Shown here one piece after another: positions 1 to 10,398 of a stretch of 64,000 nucleotides of DNA. Made by a program: the position numbers and the translations under genes. Origin of the DNA: Silicimonas sp. (GTDB lineage: Bacteria; Pseudomonadota; Alphaproteobacteria; Rhodobacterales; Rhodobacteraceae); the NCBI GenBank assembly GCA_022826205.1, contig JAJDVJ010000027.1, positions 1-64,000 on the forward strand, in the 5' to 3' direction. The stretch's first letter is position 1, and every line of letters begins with the position of its first letter. Under the pieces are notes generated by a model. It saw nothing but the letters and a program-made list of their open reading frames with translations. It made no database searches and had not been told where the DNA came from.

Positions 1-282
1 GACCGACCCGGGTCGGGCGATGCGCCGGCCCGGGTCATCCCCGTTCCTCCAAGGAAGCCGGTCCAGATGCACGGAGCCATCAGCACATTCATGGCAGGCA
101 TCCACCGCCTGTCGCGCATCCACCCGGTGGTGCCTTGGTGCATTCTGCCATTAGCGTCGATCTAGAACCGTTCCTACGCCTGGTGCCGCACGGGCGTCGT
201 GCAGCAGATGGTAGATGCCCTCGCACCTTCGCGCGAACTTGAGTGACACTCGGGGAAGGCACGACTTACTCGTGGAGGCCGT

Positions 283-316
283 AGGCCGGAGAATCGAATC
301 CTCTCGGGTGCGTCCA
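283..316 (+). pseudogene. Degenerate tRNA-Arg 3'-end fragment
   Basis: The sequence resembles the variable loop, T arm and acceptor 3' strand of an alphaproteobacterial tRNA-Arg: a CCGGAG...CCTCTC T-arm, then CGGGTGCG and a terminal CCA. It is damaged. The conserved G53-T54 before TCGAAT has become AA, and there is an extra T before CCA. I find no convincing D arm or anticodon arm upstream, so this is a fragment, not a working tRNA. Such 3' fragments are commonly left by integrative elements that use tRNA genes as attachment sites. The resemblance is judged by eye. Confidence 0.4.
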
Positions 317-411
317 TTTCGCGCTGCATGGAGGGAAACGTGCACGCGCTGCTATCGGCCCGTCGGAATACTGGGAAGCTTCGGGCGCAGCGGAGGCCTT
401 GCGGCACCGCG

Positions 412-429
412 TCTCTCTCTCTCTCTCTC
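412..429. repeat. TC dinucleotide repeat, nine units
   Basis: Nine uninterrupted TC units lie about 40 bases past the end of carB in a non-coding stretch. Simple repeats of this length are uncommon in bacteria and are prone to slippage. No gene lies close enough to suggest phase variation. Confidence 0.9.
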
Positions 430-467
430 GCTCATGCATCCGGACAGGTGAATGCTACGTGGGCTGT

Positions 468-3400
468 TCAATCCTGCAGCGGCCTCACGTCCAGTTCGGC
501 TTCCGCCCTTGATGCCATTGCAAGCGCCGCCGCGTGAACCGCTGCAGCGGTCGTGAAATAGGGTATCCTGTCCATGAGCGTCACGTTTCTCATCGAGCGC
601 GAGTCCTCGATGGCCTGGGCGCCCTCGGTCGTGTTCATGACCAGCGCCACTTCGCCATCCTTCATCACGTCAATGATCGTGCGACCTCCTTCATAGACCT
701 TGTTCACGATGTCTGACGGAATGCCGTTGTTTGTCAGGAATCTTGCGGTGCCGCGGGTGGCAAGGATTTTCAGTCCGAGTCTGTTCAATGTCCGTGCCGT
801 TTCGACCAGTTCTTCCGTCTTGTCGGCGTTCCTGATGGAGAAGAACACGGTTCCCTCTTCCGGAAGCATGGCGCCTGCGCCAAGCTGCGCCTTGAGGAAT
901 GCGCGCGCAAAGCTCCTGTCCCATCCCATGACCTCCCCGGTGGAACGCATTTCTGGACCGAGAAGCGTGTCGACGCCAGGGAAGCGCGCGAAAGGCAACA
1001 CGGCCTCCTTGACCGAATACCACGGCGTGCGAAACTCCTTGAGAGTCATGGGATCCGTTTCGACGCCACCTTCGGCAGATTGCAGGGGGAAATCGGAGAG
1101 TTTCTCGCCAGCCATCACGCGAGCCGCTATCGAAGCGATGGCGCTGTCTACCGCCTTGGCCACGAATGGGACGGTGCGCGAGGCACGCGGATTGACTTCG
1201 ATGAGGTAGATGTCCTCGCCCTTGATCGCGTACTGCACGTTCATGAGACCGACAACTTTCAGTTCCCGAGCCAATGCTTGAGTCTGGTGGACGAGTTCGT
1301 CAATGATTCCATTAGGAAGCGAATGCGGTGGCAGCGAACATGCACTGTCGCCCGAATGGACGCCCGCCTCTTCGATGTGCTCCATGATGCCGGAGACATG
1401 CACGTCCTCGCCGTCGCAGATTGCGTCCACGTCCACCTCGGTTGCGCCGTCAAGGTAGCTGTCGAGAAGGACGGGGCTCTCGCCCGAGACGACGACAGCG
1501 TCGCGGATGTATCGCTCAAGCTGGCTGGCATCGCGGACGATCTGCATCGCGCGGCCGCCAAGCACGTAGGACGGTCGGATCACCAATGGATAGCCGATGT
1601 CTTCGGCGACGGAGAGCGCCTCATCGCCGGAATGCGCTATGCCGTTCCTGGGCTGCCTCAGATTCAGACGGTTGACGAGTTCCTGGAAGCGCTTCCGGTC
1701 CTCAGCCAAGTCGATCGCATCTGGCGACGTCCCGAGAATTGGAATGTCCGCATCATACAGCGAATTGGCGAGCTTCAGGGGAGTCTGCCCGCCGAATTGC
1801 ACGATCACGCCATGGAGCGCGCCACGGTCCTGTTCCACCCGAAGGATCTCCATGACATGCTCGAATGTCAGCGGCTCAAAATACAGCCGGTCCGAAGTGT
1901 CGTAGTCCGTGGAGACGGTTTCCGGATTGCAGTTGACCATTATTGTCTCAAAGCCCGCCTCGGAAAGCGCAAAGCAGGCGTGGCAGCAGCAATAGTCGAA
2001 CTCGATTCCCTGGCCGATGCGGTTGGGGCCACCGCCGAGAATGACCACTTTGCGCCGCTCGGTTGGATTCGCCTCGCATTCGGCCTCACCCATGGCGGGT
2101 GCTTCGTAAGTCGAATACATGTATGGTGTATGCGCCTCGAATTCCGCCGCGCAGGTGTCGATTCGTTTGAAGACCGCGTTGACACCCAGACTGTGGCGCC
2201 TGCGACGGACGTCATCTTCCCGGGCGTCGGTCAGTTTCGCCAGCCGAGCATCAGTGAAGCCGAGCACTTTCAGCTTGCGCAGGTCCTCAGTGGATTCGGG
2301 CAGTCCGTTTCCCAGCACCTCGGCCTCGGCGTCCACGATTTCGCGGATCCGGGCGAGAAACCAGGGATCGAAATTCGTCACGGCCTGAATGTCGCAGTCC
2401 GAAAGCCCGTGCCGCATGGCCTGCGCGATGACCCGCAGCCTGTCCGGCGTCAGCTTGGCAAGGGCTGCCGTAATGGCTGCGCGCCCGTCGCCTCCCGCAT
2501 TCTTTTCGGTGGAGGCGTTGGCGGTGCTGTTGCAGAAAGGTGCGGGCAAAGGAGGAGCGCCGGGAATCTCGATCTCGTCAAGCCCGGTCAGGCCGGTCTC
2601 AAGGGACGCAAGCGCCTTCTGCATGCTTTCGTGGAACGTGCGGCCGATGGCCATGGCTTCGCCCACCGATTTCATCGAAGTCGAGAGCGACGGTTCGCTG
2701 CCCGGGAACTTCTCGAAGGCAAATCGCGGGATTTTCGTTACCACGTAGTCGATCGTCGGCTCGAACGAGGCGGGCGTTACCTTGGTAATGTCGTTGTCAA
2801 GCTCGTCCAGCGTAAAGCCCACGGCAAGTTTGGCTGCGATCTTGGCGATCGGGAATCCCGTGGCCTTCGATGCCAGCGCCGATGACCGGGAAACCCGAGG
2901 GTTCATTTCGATCACGACCATGCGCCCGTCCGCGGGATTCACCGCCCATTGGACGTTAGAGCCTCCGGTCTCGACGCCAATCTCGCGGAGAACGGCGATC
3001 GAGGCCGTCCTCATTGACTGGTATTCCTTGTCGGTGAGGGTCAGTGCGGGGGCTACCGTGATGGAATCTCCCGTGTGGACGCCCATGGGATCAACGTTCT
3101 CGATGGAGCACACGATGATCGCGTTGTCCGCACGATCACGGACCACTTCCATCTCGAATTCCTTCCAACCGAGCAAGCTTTCGTCAATCAGGATTTGCGC
3201 GACGGGAGAGGCTTCGAGCCCACGGCGGCACATGTCGAGATATTCTGTGCGGTTGTAAGCGACGCCGCCGCCAGTGCCGCCCAGAGTGAATGCGGGCCGG
3301 ATGATTGCTGGAAGCCCCACTTCACCCAGTGCTTCCATTGCGCGCTCGACTCCTTTCGAGATGTCATAGCGGCCATCGGCGTCCTTTGGAGCATCGGCAA

Positions 3401-3842
3401 TCGCGGCCTTCGGGTTTTCGAGACCAATCCGCGCCATTGCCTCTCTGAAGAGCTTGCGGTTTTCGGCCATTTCGATGGCTTCCGGCCTGGCGCCGATCAT
3501 TTCGACTCCGAACTCTTCCAGGACACCCATTTCCTTCATGGCGAGGGAGGTGTTCAGGCCGGTCTGCCCGCCCATGGTTGGCAGAAGCGCGTCGGGCCGC
3601 TCCTTTTCGATGATCTTGGCCACGACTTCAGGCGTGATGGGCTCGATATAGGTTGCGTCTGCCAAGCCAGGGTCGGTCATGATCGTGGCCGGATTCGAGT
3701 TTACAAGTATGACGCGAAAGCCCTCCTCGCGAAGCGCCTTACAGGCTTGTGCGCCCGAGTAGTCGAACTCGCAAGCCTGTCCGATGACAATGGGACCGGC
3801 TCCGATTATCATGATGGACCCAATGTCGGTTCTCTTCGGCAT
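468..3842 (-). CDS. carB: Carbamoyl-phosphate synthase large subunit
   Basis: This is the ammonia- and bicarbonate-activating subunit of carbamoyl-phosphate synthase, which feeds pyrimidine and arginine synthesis. The 1124 residues show the expected two homologous ATP-grasp halves. Each begins with a nucleotide-binding Rossmann segment ([13 protein letters not shown] near the N terminus, [14 protein letters not shown] near residue 600), and a C-terminal MGS-like allosteric domain starts near residue 985. It is somewhat longer than the E. coli protein (about 1070), as is usual in alphaproteobacteria. I chose the ATG at 3842 (MPKRTDIG) over an in-frame ATG eight codons upstream because the conserved family N terminus begins there. 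It diverges from aspS. The small subunit carA is not in the window. Confidence 0.97.
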   Translation of the reverse strand: MPKRTDIGSIMIIGAGPIVIGQACEFDYSGAQACKALREEGFRVILVNSNPATIMTDPGLADATYIEPITPEVVAKIIEKERPDALLPTMGGQTGLNTSLAMKEMGVLEEFGVEMIGARPEAIEMAENRKLFREAMARIGLENPKAAIADAPKDADGRYDISKGVERAMEALGEVGLPAIIRPAFTLGGTGGGVAYNRTEYLDMCRRGLEASPVAQILIDESLLGWKEFEMEVVRDRADNAIIVCSIENVDPMGVHTGDSITVAPALTLTDKEYQSMRTASIAVLREIGVETGGSNVQWAVNPADGRMVVIEMNPRVSRSSALASKATGFPIAKIAAKLAVGFTLDELDNDITKVTPASFEPTIDYVVTKIPRFAFEKFPGSEPSLSTSMKSVGEAMAIGRTFHESMQKALASLETGLTGLDEIEIPGAPPLPAPFCNSTANASTEKNAGGDGRAAITAALAKLTPDRLRVIAQAMRHGLSDCDIQAVTNFDPWFLARIREIVDAEAEVLGNGLPESTEDLRKLKVLGFTDARLAKLTDAREDDVRRRRHSLGVNAVFKRIDTCAAEFEAHTPYMYSTYEAPAMGEAECEANPTERRKVVILGGGPNRIGQGIEFDYCCCHACFALSEAGFETIMVNCNPETVSTDYDTSDRLYFEPLTFEHVMEILRVEQDRGALHGVIVQFGGQTPLKLANSLYDADIPILGTSPDAIDLAEDRKRFQELVNRLNLRQPRNGIAHSGDEALSVAEDIGYPLVIRPSYVLGGRAMQIVRDASQLERYIRDAVVVSGESPVLLDSYLDGATEVDVDAICDGEDVHVSGIMEHIEEAGVHSGDSACSLPPHSLPNGIIDELVHQTQALARELKVVGLMNVQYAIKGEDIYLIEVNPRASRTVPFVAKAVDSAIASIAARVMAGEKLSDFPLQSAEGGVETDPMTLKEFRTPWYSVKEAVLPFARFPGVDTLLGPEMRSTGEVMGWDRSFARAFLKAQLGAGAMLPEEGTVFFSIRNADKTEELVETARTLNRLGLKILATRGTARFLTNNGIPSDIVNKVYEGGRTIIDVMKDGEVALVMNTTEGAQAIEDSRSMRNVTLMDRIPYFTTAAAVHAAALAMASRAEAELDVRPLQD

Positions 3843-4046
3843 CTGCTGCCTCGTGGACACACGCAAATTGTCCTGCGTTATAGGGATTGGCTGCTTCTGC
3901 GCAAGGGCTTAACCGAGGCGTCGCCAAGTTTTTGGCGTCAGGTTCCGGCGAAAGGCCGGTCCATTCGGGCTTTGTATCTTCTGTCCGCTTGACTTCTGGC
4001 CCGTTGCAAGTTGTATCGGCGCCCTGCAATCAGGAGATGCAATTAC

Positions 4047-5831
4047 ATGCACGCCTTTCGAAGTCACAATTGTGCCGAACTCAACGCCTCTCACGTAGGC
4101 GAGACCGTGCGTCTTTCGGGCTGGGTTCACCGCGTTCGAGATCATGGCGGCGTGTTGTTCGTCGATCTTCGCGACCACTATGGCGTGACTCAGGTCCTGG
4201 CCGACCCGGACAGCCCAGCCTTCGTGGAGGTGGAGAAGGTTCGCTCCGAGTGGTGCATCCGGATAGATGGCGAGGTGAAGGCGCGCGACCCTGATCTCGT
4301 GAACCCGAAGATCTCCACTGGCGACATCGAGGTCTTCATCCGCGATCTCGAGGTCCTGGGAGCTGCAGACGAGCTTCCGCTGATCGTGTTCGGCGACCAG
4401 GAGTACCCGGAAGAGACGCGGCTGCGATACAGGTTCCTCGACCTTCGGCGAGAGGTGATGCAACGCAACATGAAGCTCCGCTCGGATGTGGTTGCCAGCA
4501 TTCGGCAGCGCATGTGGGACGCCGGATTCCGCGAGCATCAGACGCCTATCATTACGGCATCCAGCCCCGAAGGCGCACGCGACTTCCTCGTGCCCTCGCG
4601 GATACATCCGGGCAGGTTCTACGCACTTCCGCAGGCACCGCAGCAATTCAAGCAGCTCTTGATGGTTTCCGGCTTCGATCGATATTTCCAGATCGCACCA
4701 TGCTTTCGAGACGAAGATCCGCGCGCCGACCGTTCGCCCACCGACTTCTACCAACTCGACATGGAAATGAGCTTCGTTACGCAGCAAGACATCTTCGATA
4801 CGGTCTCGCCGGTGATTGAAGGGGTGTTCTCCGAATTTGCGGCGAGCCGTGAGGTGGACCCGGTCGCCGACTGGCCGCAGATTCCGTATCGCGACACGAT
4901 GCTTTGGTACGGTACCGACAAGCCCGACCTGAGGATCACGGTCAGGATGGAGGATGTCTCGGAACATTTCCGGGGATCCGGATTCGCGACATTCGCGAAG
5001 ATCCTAGAACAGGACGGTACGGAAGTCCGCACGATTCCCGCGCCGGGAGGCGGCAGCCGTCGGTTCTGCGACCGCATGAATGCATTTGCTCAGGGAGAGG
5101 GCCTCCCGGGCATGGGCTACATCATCTGGCGCGACGGCGAAAACGGCATGGAGGCGGCCGGGCCGGTCGCAAAGAACATCGGTCCAGAACGCACGGAGGC
5201 CATCAGGAGACAGCTCAACCTGGCTTCTGGCGACGCGGCATTTTTTCTTGGTGGCAAGGCAAAGACCTTTGAAGCCGTGGCCGGAAAGGCCCGCGTGCTC
5301 ATAGGCGAGGAGCTTGGACTTGTCGCGAAGAACCGGTTTGCGTTTGCCTGGATTGTCGATTTCCCGCTCTACATCGAGGATGAGGAACGCGGCGGAATCG
5401 ACTTTGAGCACAATCCTTTCTCGATGCCTCAAGGGGGCATGGCCGCGCTAGAGGGCAATCCTCTGGAAGCTCTTGGATTCCAGTATGACCTGGTGTGCAA
5501 CGGCCACGAAATTGCCTCGGGCGCAATCCGCAACCATCAACCCGAAATCATGTTCCGGGCCTTCGAGATTGCGGGATATGGAGAGGATGAGGTGCGCGCC
5601 CGATTTGGCGGCATGGTCAATGCGCTGCGCTTTGGTGCTCCGCCTCACGGCGGTTGCGCTGCGGGGATCGACCGGATCGTCATGCTCCTGGCTGACGAGG
5701 AAAACATCCGCGAAGTCATTCTATTTCCGATGAACCAGCGGGCGGAAGATCTCATGATGGGTGCACCGACGGAGCCGACACGAGAACAGTTGCGTGAACT
5801 GCGATTGCGAACGCTGCCGTCCGAAGAGTGA
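4047..5831 (+). CDS. aspS: Aspartyl-tRNA synthetase
   Basis: Class II aminoacyl-tRNA synthetase charging tRNA with aspartate; 594 residues, normal for the bacterial type. The N-terminal OB-fold anticodon-binding domain begins at once ([15 protein letters not shown]). Class II motif 2 is seen near residues 217-230 ([10 protein letters not shown]). The bacterial GAD insertion occupies roughly residues 290-420. Motif 3 ([14 protein letters not shown]) is near residue 535. The start at 4047 is preceded by CAGGAG and matches the family N terminus (MHAFRSHNC). Some alphaproteobacterial AspRS enzymes are non-discriminating and also charge tRNA-Asn; the sequence alone does not settle that. Confidence 0.97.
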   Translation: MHAFRSHNCAELNASHVGETVRLSGWVHRVRDHGGVLFVDLRDHYGVTQVLADPDSPAFVEVEKVRSEWCIRIDGEVKARDPDLVNPKISTGDIEVFIRDLEVLGAADELPLIVFGDQEYPEETRLRYRFLDLRREVMQRNMKLRSDVVASIRQRMWDAGFREHQTPIITASSPEGARDFLVPSRIHPGRFYALPQAPQQFKQLLMVSGFDRYFQIAPCFRDEDPRADRSPTDFYQLDMEMSFVTQQDIFDTVSPVIEGVFSEFAASREVDPVADWPQIPYRDTMLWYGTDKPDLRITVRMEDVSEHFRGSGFATFAKILEQDGTEVRTIPAPGGGSRRFCDRMNAFAQGEGLPGMGYIIWRDGENGMEAAGPVAKNIGPERTEAIRRQLNLASGDAAFFLGGKAKTFEAVAGKARVLIGEELGLVAKNRFAFAWIVDFPLYIEDEERGGIDFEHNPFSMPQGGMAALEGNPLEALGFQYDLVCNGHEIASGAIRNHQPEIMFRAFEIAGYGEDEVRARFGGMVNALRFGAPPHGGCAAGIDRIVMLLADEENIREVILFPMNQRAEDLMMGAPTEPTREQLRELRLRTLPSEE

Positions 5832-5935
5832 TCGTCACTTCGTGATGCGAGTTACGGCTGGCAACAACGTGGCAGTCGATCCGTCCAGGATGACGCACTG
5901 CGTCGCGGGTTCGAGGATTTGAGAGAGAAAAAGCC

Positions 5936-6622
5936 ATGAGCTTGAAGGATTGGTCACCTCCGTCACTTCCACCTCGAACGGCAATTGAAGGACGATATGT
6001 CTTGCTGGAGCCGGTCGAACGCGAGCATGTCGCCGGATTGATGGAGGCCTTCGCAGAGGATGCTGACGGCAGAATGTGGGAGTATCTTCCAATTGGGCCG
6101 TTTGACCACGCTGGCTATTTGGCTTGGACGGACATGGCACGCGCGTCACCTGATCCATTGCACTATGCGGTGCGCATGGAAGACGGCCGGCTCGGAGGCA
6201 CCCTCAGCCTGATGCGGATCAAGCCTGCTGCGGGTTCGATCGAGACGGGCTGGCTAACGTTCTCGCCTCGCCTTCAGCGGACTCGAGAGGCCACCGAAGC
6301 AGTTTATCAACTGATGCATTGGTCCTTCGAAGCGGGCTATCGAAGGTTCGAATGGAAGTGCGATGCGGCGAATCACCGCTCGAGGCGCGCGGCGGAGCGA
6401 TTCGGCTTCTCTTACGAAGGAGTATTTCGGCAGGCGACGGTCGTTAAGGGACGGAATCGTGACACGGCCTGGTTTGCGTGCATTGACAGCGAATGGCCAG
6501 CTCTCAAGGAGGCGTACGAGGCTTGGCTCGAACCCTCGAATTTTGACGCCAGCGGAACACAATTGCAGAGGTTGGGTGAATTGACGGCATCAATTCTTGC
6601 GTGCCAGGATCCTGTGCTTTGA
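5936..6622 (+). CDS. GNAT-family N-acetyltransferase, RimJ/RimL type
   Basis: A 228-residue acetyl-CoA-dependent acyltransferase of the RimJ/RimL subfamily. The fold is visible as the N-terminal segment (RYVLLEPVEREHVAGLMEAF), the central strands (IETGWLTFSP) and the acetyl-CoA region (ATEAVYQLMHWSFEAGYRRF), followed by the family's NHRSRRAAERFGFSYEG motif near residues 145-160. The substrate could be a protein N terminus, an amino acid or an antibiotic; nothing here decides. A purine-rich GAGAGAG lies upstream of the ATG. It stands alone between aspS and glmM in the same direction. Confidence 0.85.
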   Translation: MSLKDWSPPSLPPRTAIEGRYVLLEPVEREHVAGLMEAFAEDADGRMWEYLPIGPFDHAGYLAWTDMARASPDPLHYAVRMEDGRLGGTLSLMRIKPAAGSIETGWLTFSPRLQRTREATEAVYQLMHWSFEAGYRRFEWKCDAANHRSRRAAERFGFSYEGVFRQATVVKGRNRDTAWFACIDSEWPALKEAYEAWLEPSNFDASGTQLQRLGELTASILACQDPVL

Positions 6623-6794
6623 GCTGCCAGTTGCCGAATAGTACGTGGTGGAGCGGATTGCCGGCTCCTCCGCCACGCGGGTGCCCACACTTGTTCAATG
6701 CACAAGTGACTTCGAGGTCGAAATTGCAAAGGTGGTTTCGGATTCCAGCACGCGCGTGGTATGATTGCAAAAAGCGAGGCGGCCGGTCGGGCAG

Positions 6795-8138
6795 ATGACA
6801 CGCAAGCTATTCGGTACTGATGGCGCGCGCGGGCGCGTCAACACGCATCCCATGACTGCGGATGCCGTTCTGCGTCTCGGTGCTGCAGCAGGACACTATT
6901 TTCTCCGGGACGGTTCCGCCACGCACCACGTCATCATCGGCAAGGACACGAGGCTCTCCGGCTACATGTTCGAAAACGCCTTGACGGCAGGTTTCACGTC
7001 TACCGGCATGAACGTGCTGCTGCTTGGTCCGGTGCCGACGCCTGCCGTTGGTTTTCTGGTGCGGTCCATGGGAGCCGACGTAGGGGTGATGATTTCGGCC
7101 AGCCACAATCCTCATGAAGACAACGGCGTGAAGTTCTTCGGACCCGACGGCTTCAAGCTTTCGGACGAAGCCGAGGCCGCAATTGAGGCAATCATGGCGG
7201 GCGACATCAAGCTGGCTGATCCGGTCAGCATCGGTCGCGCGCAGCGAGTGGAAGGCGGGCTTTCCAGCTATGTCGAGAATCTGCATGCCACGCTTCCAGG
7301 CGATCTGGACCTTTCCGGCATGAAGGTCGTGATCGATTGCGCAAACGGAGCCGCCTATCGTGCGGCGCCAGAATTGCTCGGCAGGCTGGGCGCCGCAGTG
7401 ACGGAAGTCGGCACGTCGCCCGACGGGAAGAACATCAACGAGAACTGCGGCACGACATGTACGACCACGGCTGCAAGAACCGTGTCGGCCAGCGGCGCCG
7501 ATGTCGCGATTTGCCTGGATGGCGATGCAGACCGGGTGATGATCATCGACGAAACGGGCGAAGTTGCCGATGGCGATCAGATCATGGCGCTGTTCGCGGC
7601 GCGCTGGGCCGATGAGGGCCGACTTCAGGGCAACACCTTGGTGACGACAGTGATGTCGAATCTAGGCCTGGAACGTTTCCTGGCGGGTCGAGGCGTCTCT
7701 CTTCTGCGCACGTCCGTGGGCGACCGTTACGTGGTCGAGGCAATGCGCGCCGGCGGGTATAATCTCGGCGGCGAGCAGTCCGGGCATATCGTCATGACGG
7801 ACCATGCGACGACTGGGGACGGCCTTCTTGCGGGAGTTCATTTCCTGGCCGAGATGCAACGTACCGGACGGTCGGCAAGCGAACTACGCCACATGTTTGA
7901 GCCGGTTCCACAACTCCTCAAGAACATTCGATGCTCGAAGCACGCGCAGCCTCTCGAGTCGGCGACCGTGAAAGGCGCGATCACGGAGGCCGAGAAACGA
8001 CTGGCAGGGACCGGTCGCCTCCTGATTCGTCGGTCAGGAACCGAATCGCTGATTCGAGTAATGGCGGAATGCGAGGACGAAGCGCTCCTGAAGGAAATCG
8101 TGGACGGGATCGTGGCTGATGTCGAGGCGGCAGCCTGA
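6795..8138 (+). CDS. glmM: Phosphoglucosamine mutase
   Basis: Interconverts glucosamine-6-phosphate and glucosamine-1-phosphate for UDP-GlcNAc, peptidoglycan and lipid A synthesis. The 447 residues carry the family hallmarks: the N-terminal RKLFGTDGARG, the phosphoserine loop ISASHNP near residue 100, the Mg-binding DGDADR near residue 243, and the C-terminal phosphate loop RRSGTESLIRVM near residue 413. The ATG at 6795 fits the usual MTRKLFGTDG start. One oddity: the normally conserved CGST-H/Y-P segment after NIN reads CGTTCTTTAA (around residues 218-227). It still ends in a coding-like helix and is probably tolerated. Confidence 0.95.
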   Translation: MTRKLFGTDGARGRVNTHPMTADAVLRLGAAAGHYFLRDGSATHHVIIGKDTRLSGYMFENALTAGFTSTGMNVLLLGPVPTPAVGFLVRSMGADVGVMISASHNPHEDNGVKFFGPDGFKLSDEAEAAIEAIMAGDIKLADPVSIGRAQRVEGGLSSYVENLHATLPGDLDLSGMKVVIDCANGAAYRAAPELLGRLGAAVTEVGTSPDGKNINENCGTTCTTTAARTVSASGADVAICLDGDADRVMIIDETGEVADGDQIMALFAARWADEGRLQGNTLVTTVMSNLGLERFLAGRGVSLLRTSVGDRYVVEAMRAGGYNLGGEQSGHIVMTDHATTGDGLLAGVHFLAEMQRTGRSASELRHMFEPVPQLLKNIRCSKHAQPLESATVKGAITEAEKRLAGTGRLLIRRSGTESLIRVMAECEDEALLKEIVDGIVADVEAAA

Positions 8139-8145
8139 ACCAGTC

Positions 8146-8844
8146 TCACCGATGCTGGTCTTGCATTTCGTATCGGGCGACAAGTGTTTCGGGAGATGCG
8201 CCGAGGAGATAACGCACGAGCGTGCCGAGATTGCCGATGCTTCGTCGCATCCATCCCTCGGTCTCGTAACGATCGGCTGACGTGAGCGCGATTGAGTTGA
8301 GCGGGCGAAGGCGACCCTTGAGGCGGCGGGCAAGGGCCACGTCCTCCATCAGCGGAATGTCCGGCACTCCACCGACTTCCTCCAGCGTTGCACGTGCGAC
8401 CAGCAGCCCCTGGTCACCATAGGGCAGCCCAAGGAGGCGTGAGCGAAGATTCGCACCACCAGCGACCAGTCGTGGCGCGAAGCCGTTCGCCCGAAACCGG
8501 AGCCGGAACCAGCCCGCCTTGTCCGGATGGTTCTCAATGTGCCTGCGCGCGGCCTGAGCCCAGCCATCCGAGAGATGTGTGTCGGCGTGAAGAATCAGCA
8601 CCCAAGGAGCCCGTGCAGCAGCAACCCCTCGCGCAATCTGCCCTCCGCGTCCCTTTGGGCCGGTCACGAGTGTCGCTCCTAGTTCTCTTGCAACGTCTGC
8701 GATGCCGTCTTTCGAGCCACCGTCGGAAAGGACGAGCTCGGCGACCAGCCCGTCCGTCAGTCCGCCAAGAAGCGCCTCGGTCGTGGCCGGCAGGGCATGG
8801 GCCGCGTTGAGCGAAGGAATGATGACGGCAATAGGTGCGGGCAT
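8146..8844 (-). CDS. Family 2 glycosyltransferase (TIGR04283-like)
   Basis: A 232-residue GT-A fold glycosyltransferase. The N terminus (IAVIIPSLNAAHALPATTEALL) and LSDGGSKDGI form the nucleotide-sugar site. LHADTHL near residue 90 supplies the DxD-like metal motif, and MEDVALARRL near residue 170 is the ED acceptor-side motif. The compact size and the GGQIARGVAAA segment match the TIGR04283 group, often found beside selenium or radical-SAM associated genes. No such partner is adjacent. It converges with glmM (7 bp between stops) and diverges from ygfZ. The acceptor is unknown. Confidence 0.85.
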   Translation of the reverse strand: MPAPIAVIIPSLNAAHALPATTEALLGGLTDGLVAELVLSDGGSKDGIADVARELGATLVTGPKGRGGQIARGVAAARAPWVLILHADTHLSDGWAQAARRHIENHPDKAGWFRLRFRANGFAPRLVAGGANLRSRLLGLPYGDQGLLVARATLEEVGGVPDIPLMEDVALARRLKGRLRPLNSIALTSADRYETEGWMRRSIGNLGTLVRYLLGASPETLVARYEMQDQHR

Positions 8845-8901
8845 GGCTGCAATTTGGCTGGCAAGTCCCTATATTGGCCCGGAAACCCGCAGGAGGCCAG
8901 C

Positions 8902-9645
8902 ATGGGCGGACGCAAGGTCATTCGGATTGCCGGAGCTGACCGGGAGGATTTCCTCCAGAACCTCGTCACCAACGACGTGGCACGCCTGAAGGACGGGCTT
9001 GTCTGGGCTGCTCTCCTCACGCCACAGGGCAAGTATCTCGCGGACTTCTTTCTCCTCTCCGACGGGGACGCGATTCTGCTCGATGTGGCGGAGGGGCTTG
9101 CGAAGGGGCTGATGCAGCGCCTCCAGATGTACAGGCTACGGGCAGACGTGACGATCGAGAAAACGGACATCATCGTTGCACGAGGCCTTGGCAATGCGCC
9201 GAAGGGCACGTTTCCCGACCCGCGAGACCCTACGCTGGGCTGGCGGGCCTATGACGGTCGAGCGGGCGAAGCGGCGGATTGGGAGGCGATTCGCGTCGCT
9301 GCAGGAGTGCCGGAAAGTGGCATCGAGTTGCTCCCCAACAACACCTATCCCCTTGAAGCGTGCTTCGAGCGGTTGAACGGCGTTGATTTCAAGAAGGGCT
9401 GCTACGTAGGCCAAGAGGTCACTGCACGGATGAAGCACAAGGCGAATCTTCGCAAGGGACTGAAACGGGTTCATGTCACTGGCGAGGCGCCGGTCGGCAC
9501 TGAAGTCCTGAACGGCAAGGGGAAAGTTGCGGGTGCGCTCCATTCGCAGAGTGACGGTCTGGGGCTGGCTTTTTTGCGCCTGGACCGGGTCGATGACGCC
9601 ATGCGGGCCGGAGATGCAGCCGTCAGACTTCGCGAGGACGGATGA
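8902..9645 (+). CDS. ygfZ: Folate-binding Fe-S maturation protein YgfZ/CAF17-like
   Basis: Tetrahydrofolate-dependent accessory protein that supports assembly or repair of certain iron-sulfur enzymes, related to the glycine cleavage T protein. The diagnostic K-G-C-Y-x-G-Q-E signature is seen at about residues 165-172, with the reactive cysteine intact, followed by RMKHKAN. The 247-residue length suits the alphaproteobacterial form. The ATG at 8902 has a strong AGGAGG at 8891-8896; longer in-frame extensions run into the divergent glycosyltransferase. The symbol follows E. coli usage. Confidence 0.92.
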   Translation: MGGRKVIRIAGADREDFLQNLVTNDVARLKDGLVWAALLTPQGKYLADFFLLSDGDAILLDVAEGLAKGLMQRLQMYRLRADVTIEKTDIIVARGLGNAPKGTFPDPRDPTLGWRAYDGRAGEAADWEAIRVAAGVPESGIELLPNNTYPLEACFERLNGVDFKKGCYVGQEVTARMKHKANLRKGLKRVHVTGEAPVGTEVLNGKGKVAGALHSQSDGLGLAFLRLDRVDDAMRAGDAAVRLREDG

Positions 9646-10398
9646 GCCTGCAATGCCGATCGGCGAGGCGTTGAAGCGACAACAGGCAGGCCTGGGACAA
9701 GCGCATTCAGAGGATTGAACGGCCCCGCAAAAGGCTTTCAATGGCATTTAGAAGTGGCCTGGTCGGGGAACATGCAATCTGGCCGGTCCGGATCTGCCCC
9801 ACCTGTCACGATTTGACCAAGTCCAGGATTTGAGGACTAGCCATTCTCCTGGACACCGAAACCGCCGCAGCCCGTGGCAAAGCGTGCGGCCGCCACTGCG
9901 CCGATCTTCATCTGCCGAATGACCTGAGTGGCCTGACAGGACCTGGGATGTCGAGCGGGCTGCAGGCCTTCTGTACGGAGGCAGCATGCCTTTCTGCCTC
10001 CGCCACGCTACTTGGCCGGTCCGGACAATCGCGATCCTACGATTCCTCTGCCAATGACCGATCGAGCGCTTCTTGCGATCCCGATTCCGACATCGCCCGA
10101 CGCAGTTCGTTCGGCATTCCAGCCCGTCGATCAACGTCGAAGCGAATTTGCGGCATCCTTTCTTGGATCAGCCGTGCCACAAGCACCCAAGGTTCCCCAT
10201 CGCGCGGCTGCATTGCGTCACCACCCTTGAGCGGCGCTGGCCCTTGCGCGAAGGCGATTCGGGGAACGGGACCGGGAAGTTCGTCCCTTGCCATCTGCAT
10301 GAGGGGGAAATAGGTTCCGCGCAAGGACTTGCCGGCACAGTGCCGGGGCTTCCGTTTCGCCTGGCCGGCAAGGCATGCAGGAAATGGAGGAGTGTTCG
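9646..10398. other. 753-bp gap with no supported gene
   Basis: No gene could be supported. A 95-residue minus frame at 10037-10324 and short stretches near 9870-9950 look protein-like, but there is no recognisable family, and long antisense frames are common in this GC-rich DNA. The 13-base string TGGCCGGTCCGGA occurs twice (near 9780 and 10014). The region may contain the promoter of the downstream symporter and possibly gene debris. Confidence 0.5.

Larger units (their letters stand above)
1..467. other. Intergenic region downstream of carB
   Basis: No protein-coding gene could be supported here. The first 40 bases contain GC-rich inverted sequence that could end a gene lying to the left of the window. 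The stretch also holds a degenerate tRNA-Arg-like 3' fragment near 283-316 and a TC dinucleotide repeat at 412-429, listed separately. A 33-codon ATG frame at 67-165 has no recognisable product. Confidence 0.5.

Noticed and set aside
1080-2885. 601-codon open frame on the plus strand inside carB
   Set aside because: It lies antisense to a certain carB, shows no family and results from GC-biased third positions that suppress stops on the opposite strand.
3922-3937. Six-pair hairpin CGCCAA/TTGGCG in the carB-aspS intergenic region
   Set aside because: Could be an attenuator, but there is no leader peptide, antiterminator alternative or T-run. Chance hairpins of this size are common.
10037-10324. 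95-codon minus frame upstream of the symporter
   Set aside because: Reads somewhat protein-like, but has no recognised family, no ribosome-binding site and an unclear context. Not enough to call a gene.
10250-10398. Possible glycine riboswitch before the AGCS symporter
   Set aside because: The conserved glycine-aptamer cores were looked for by eye and not found.
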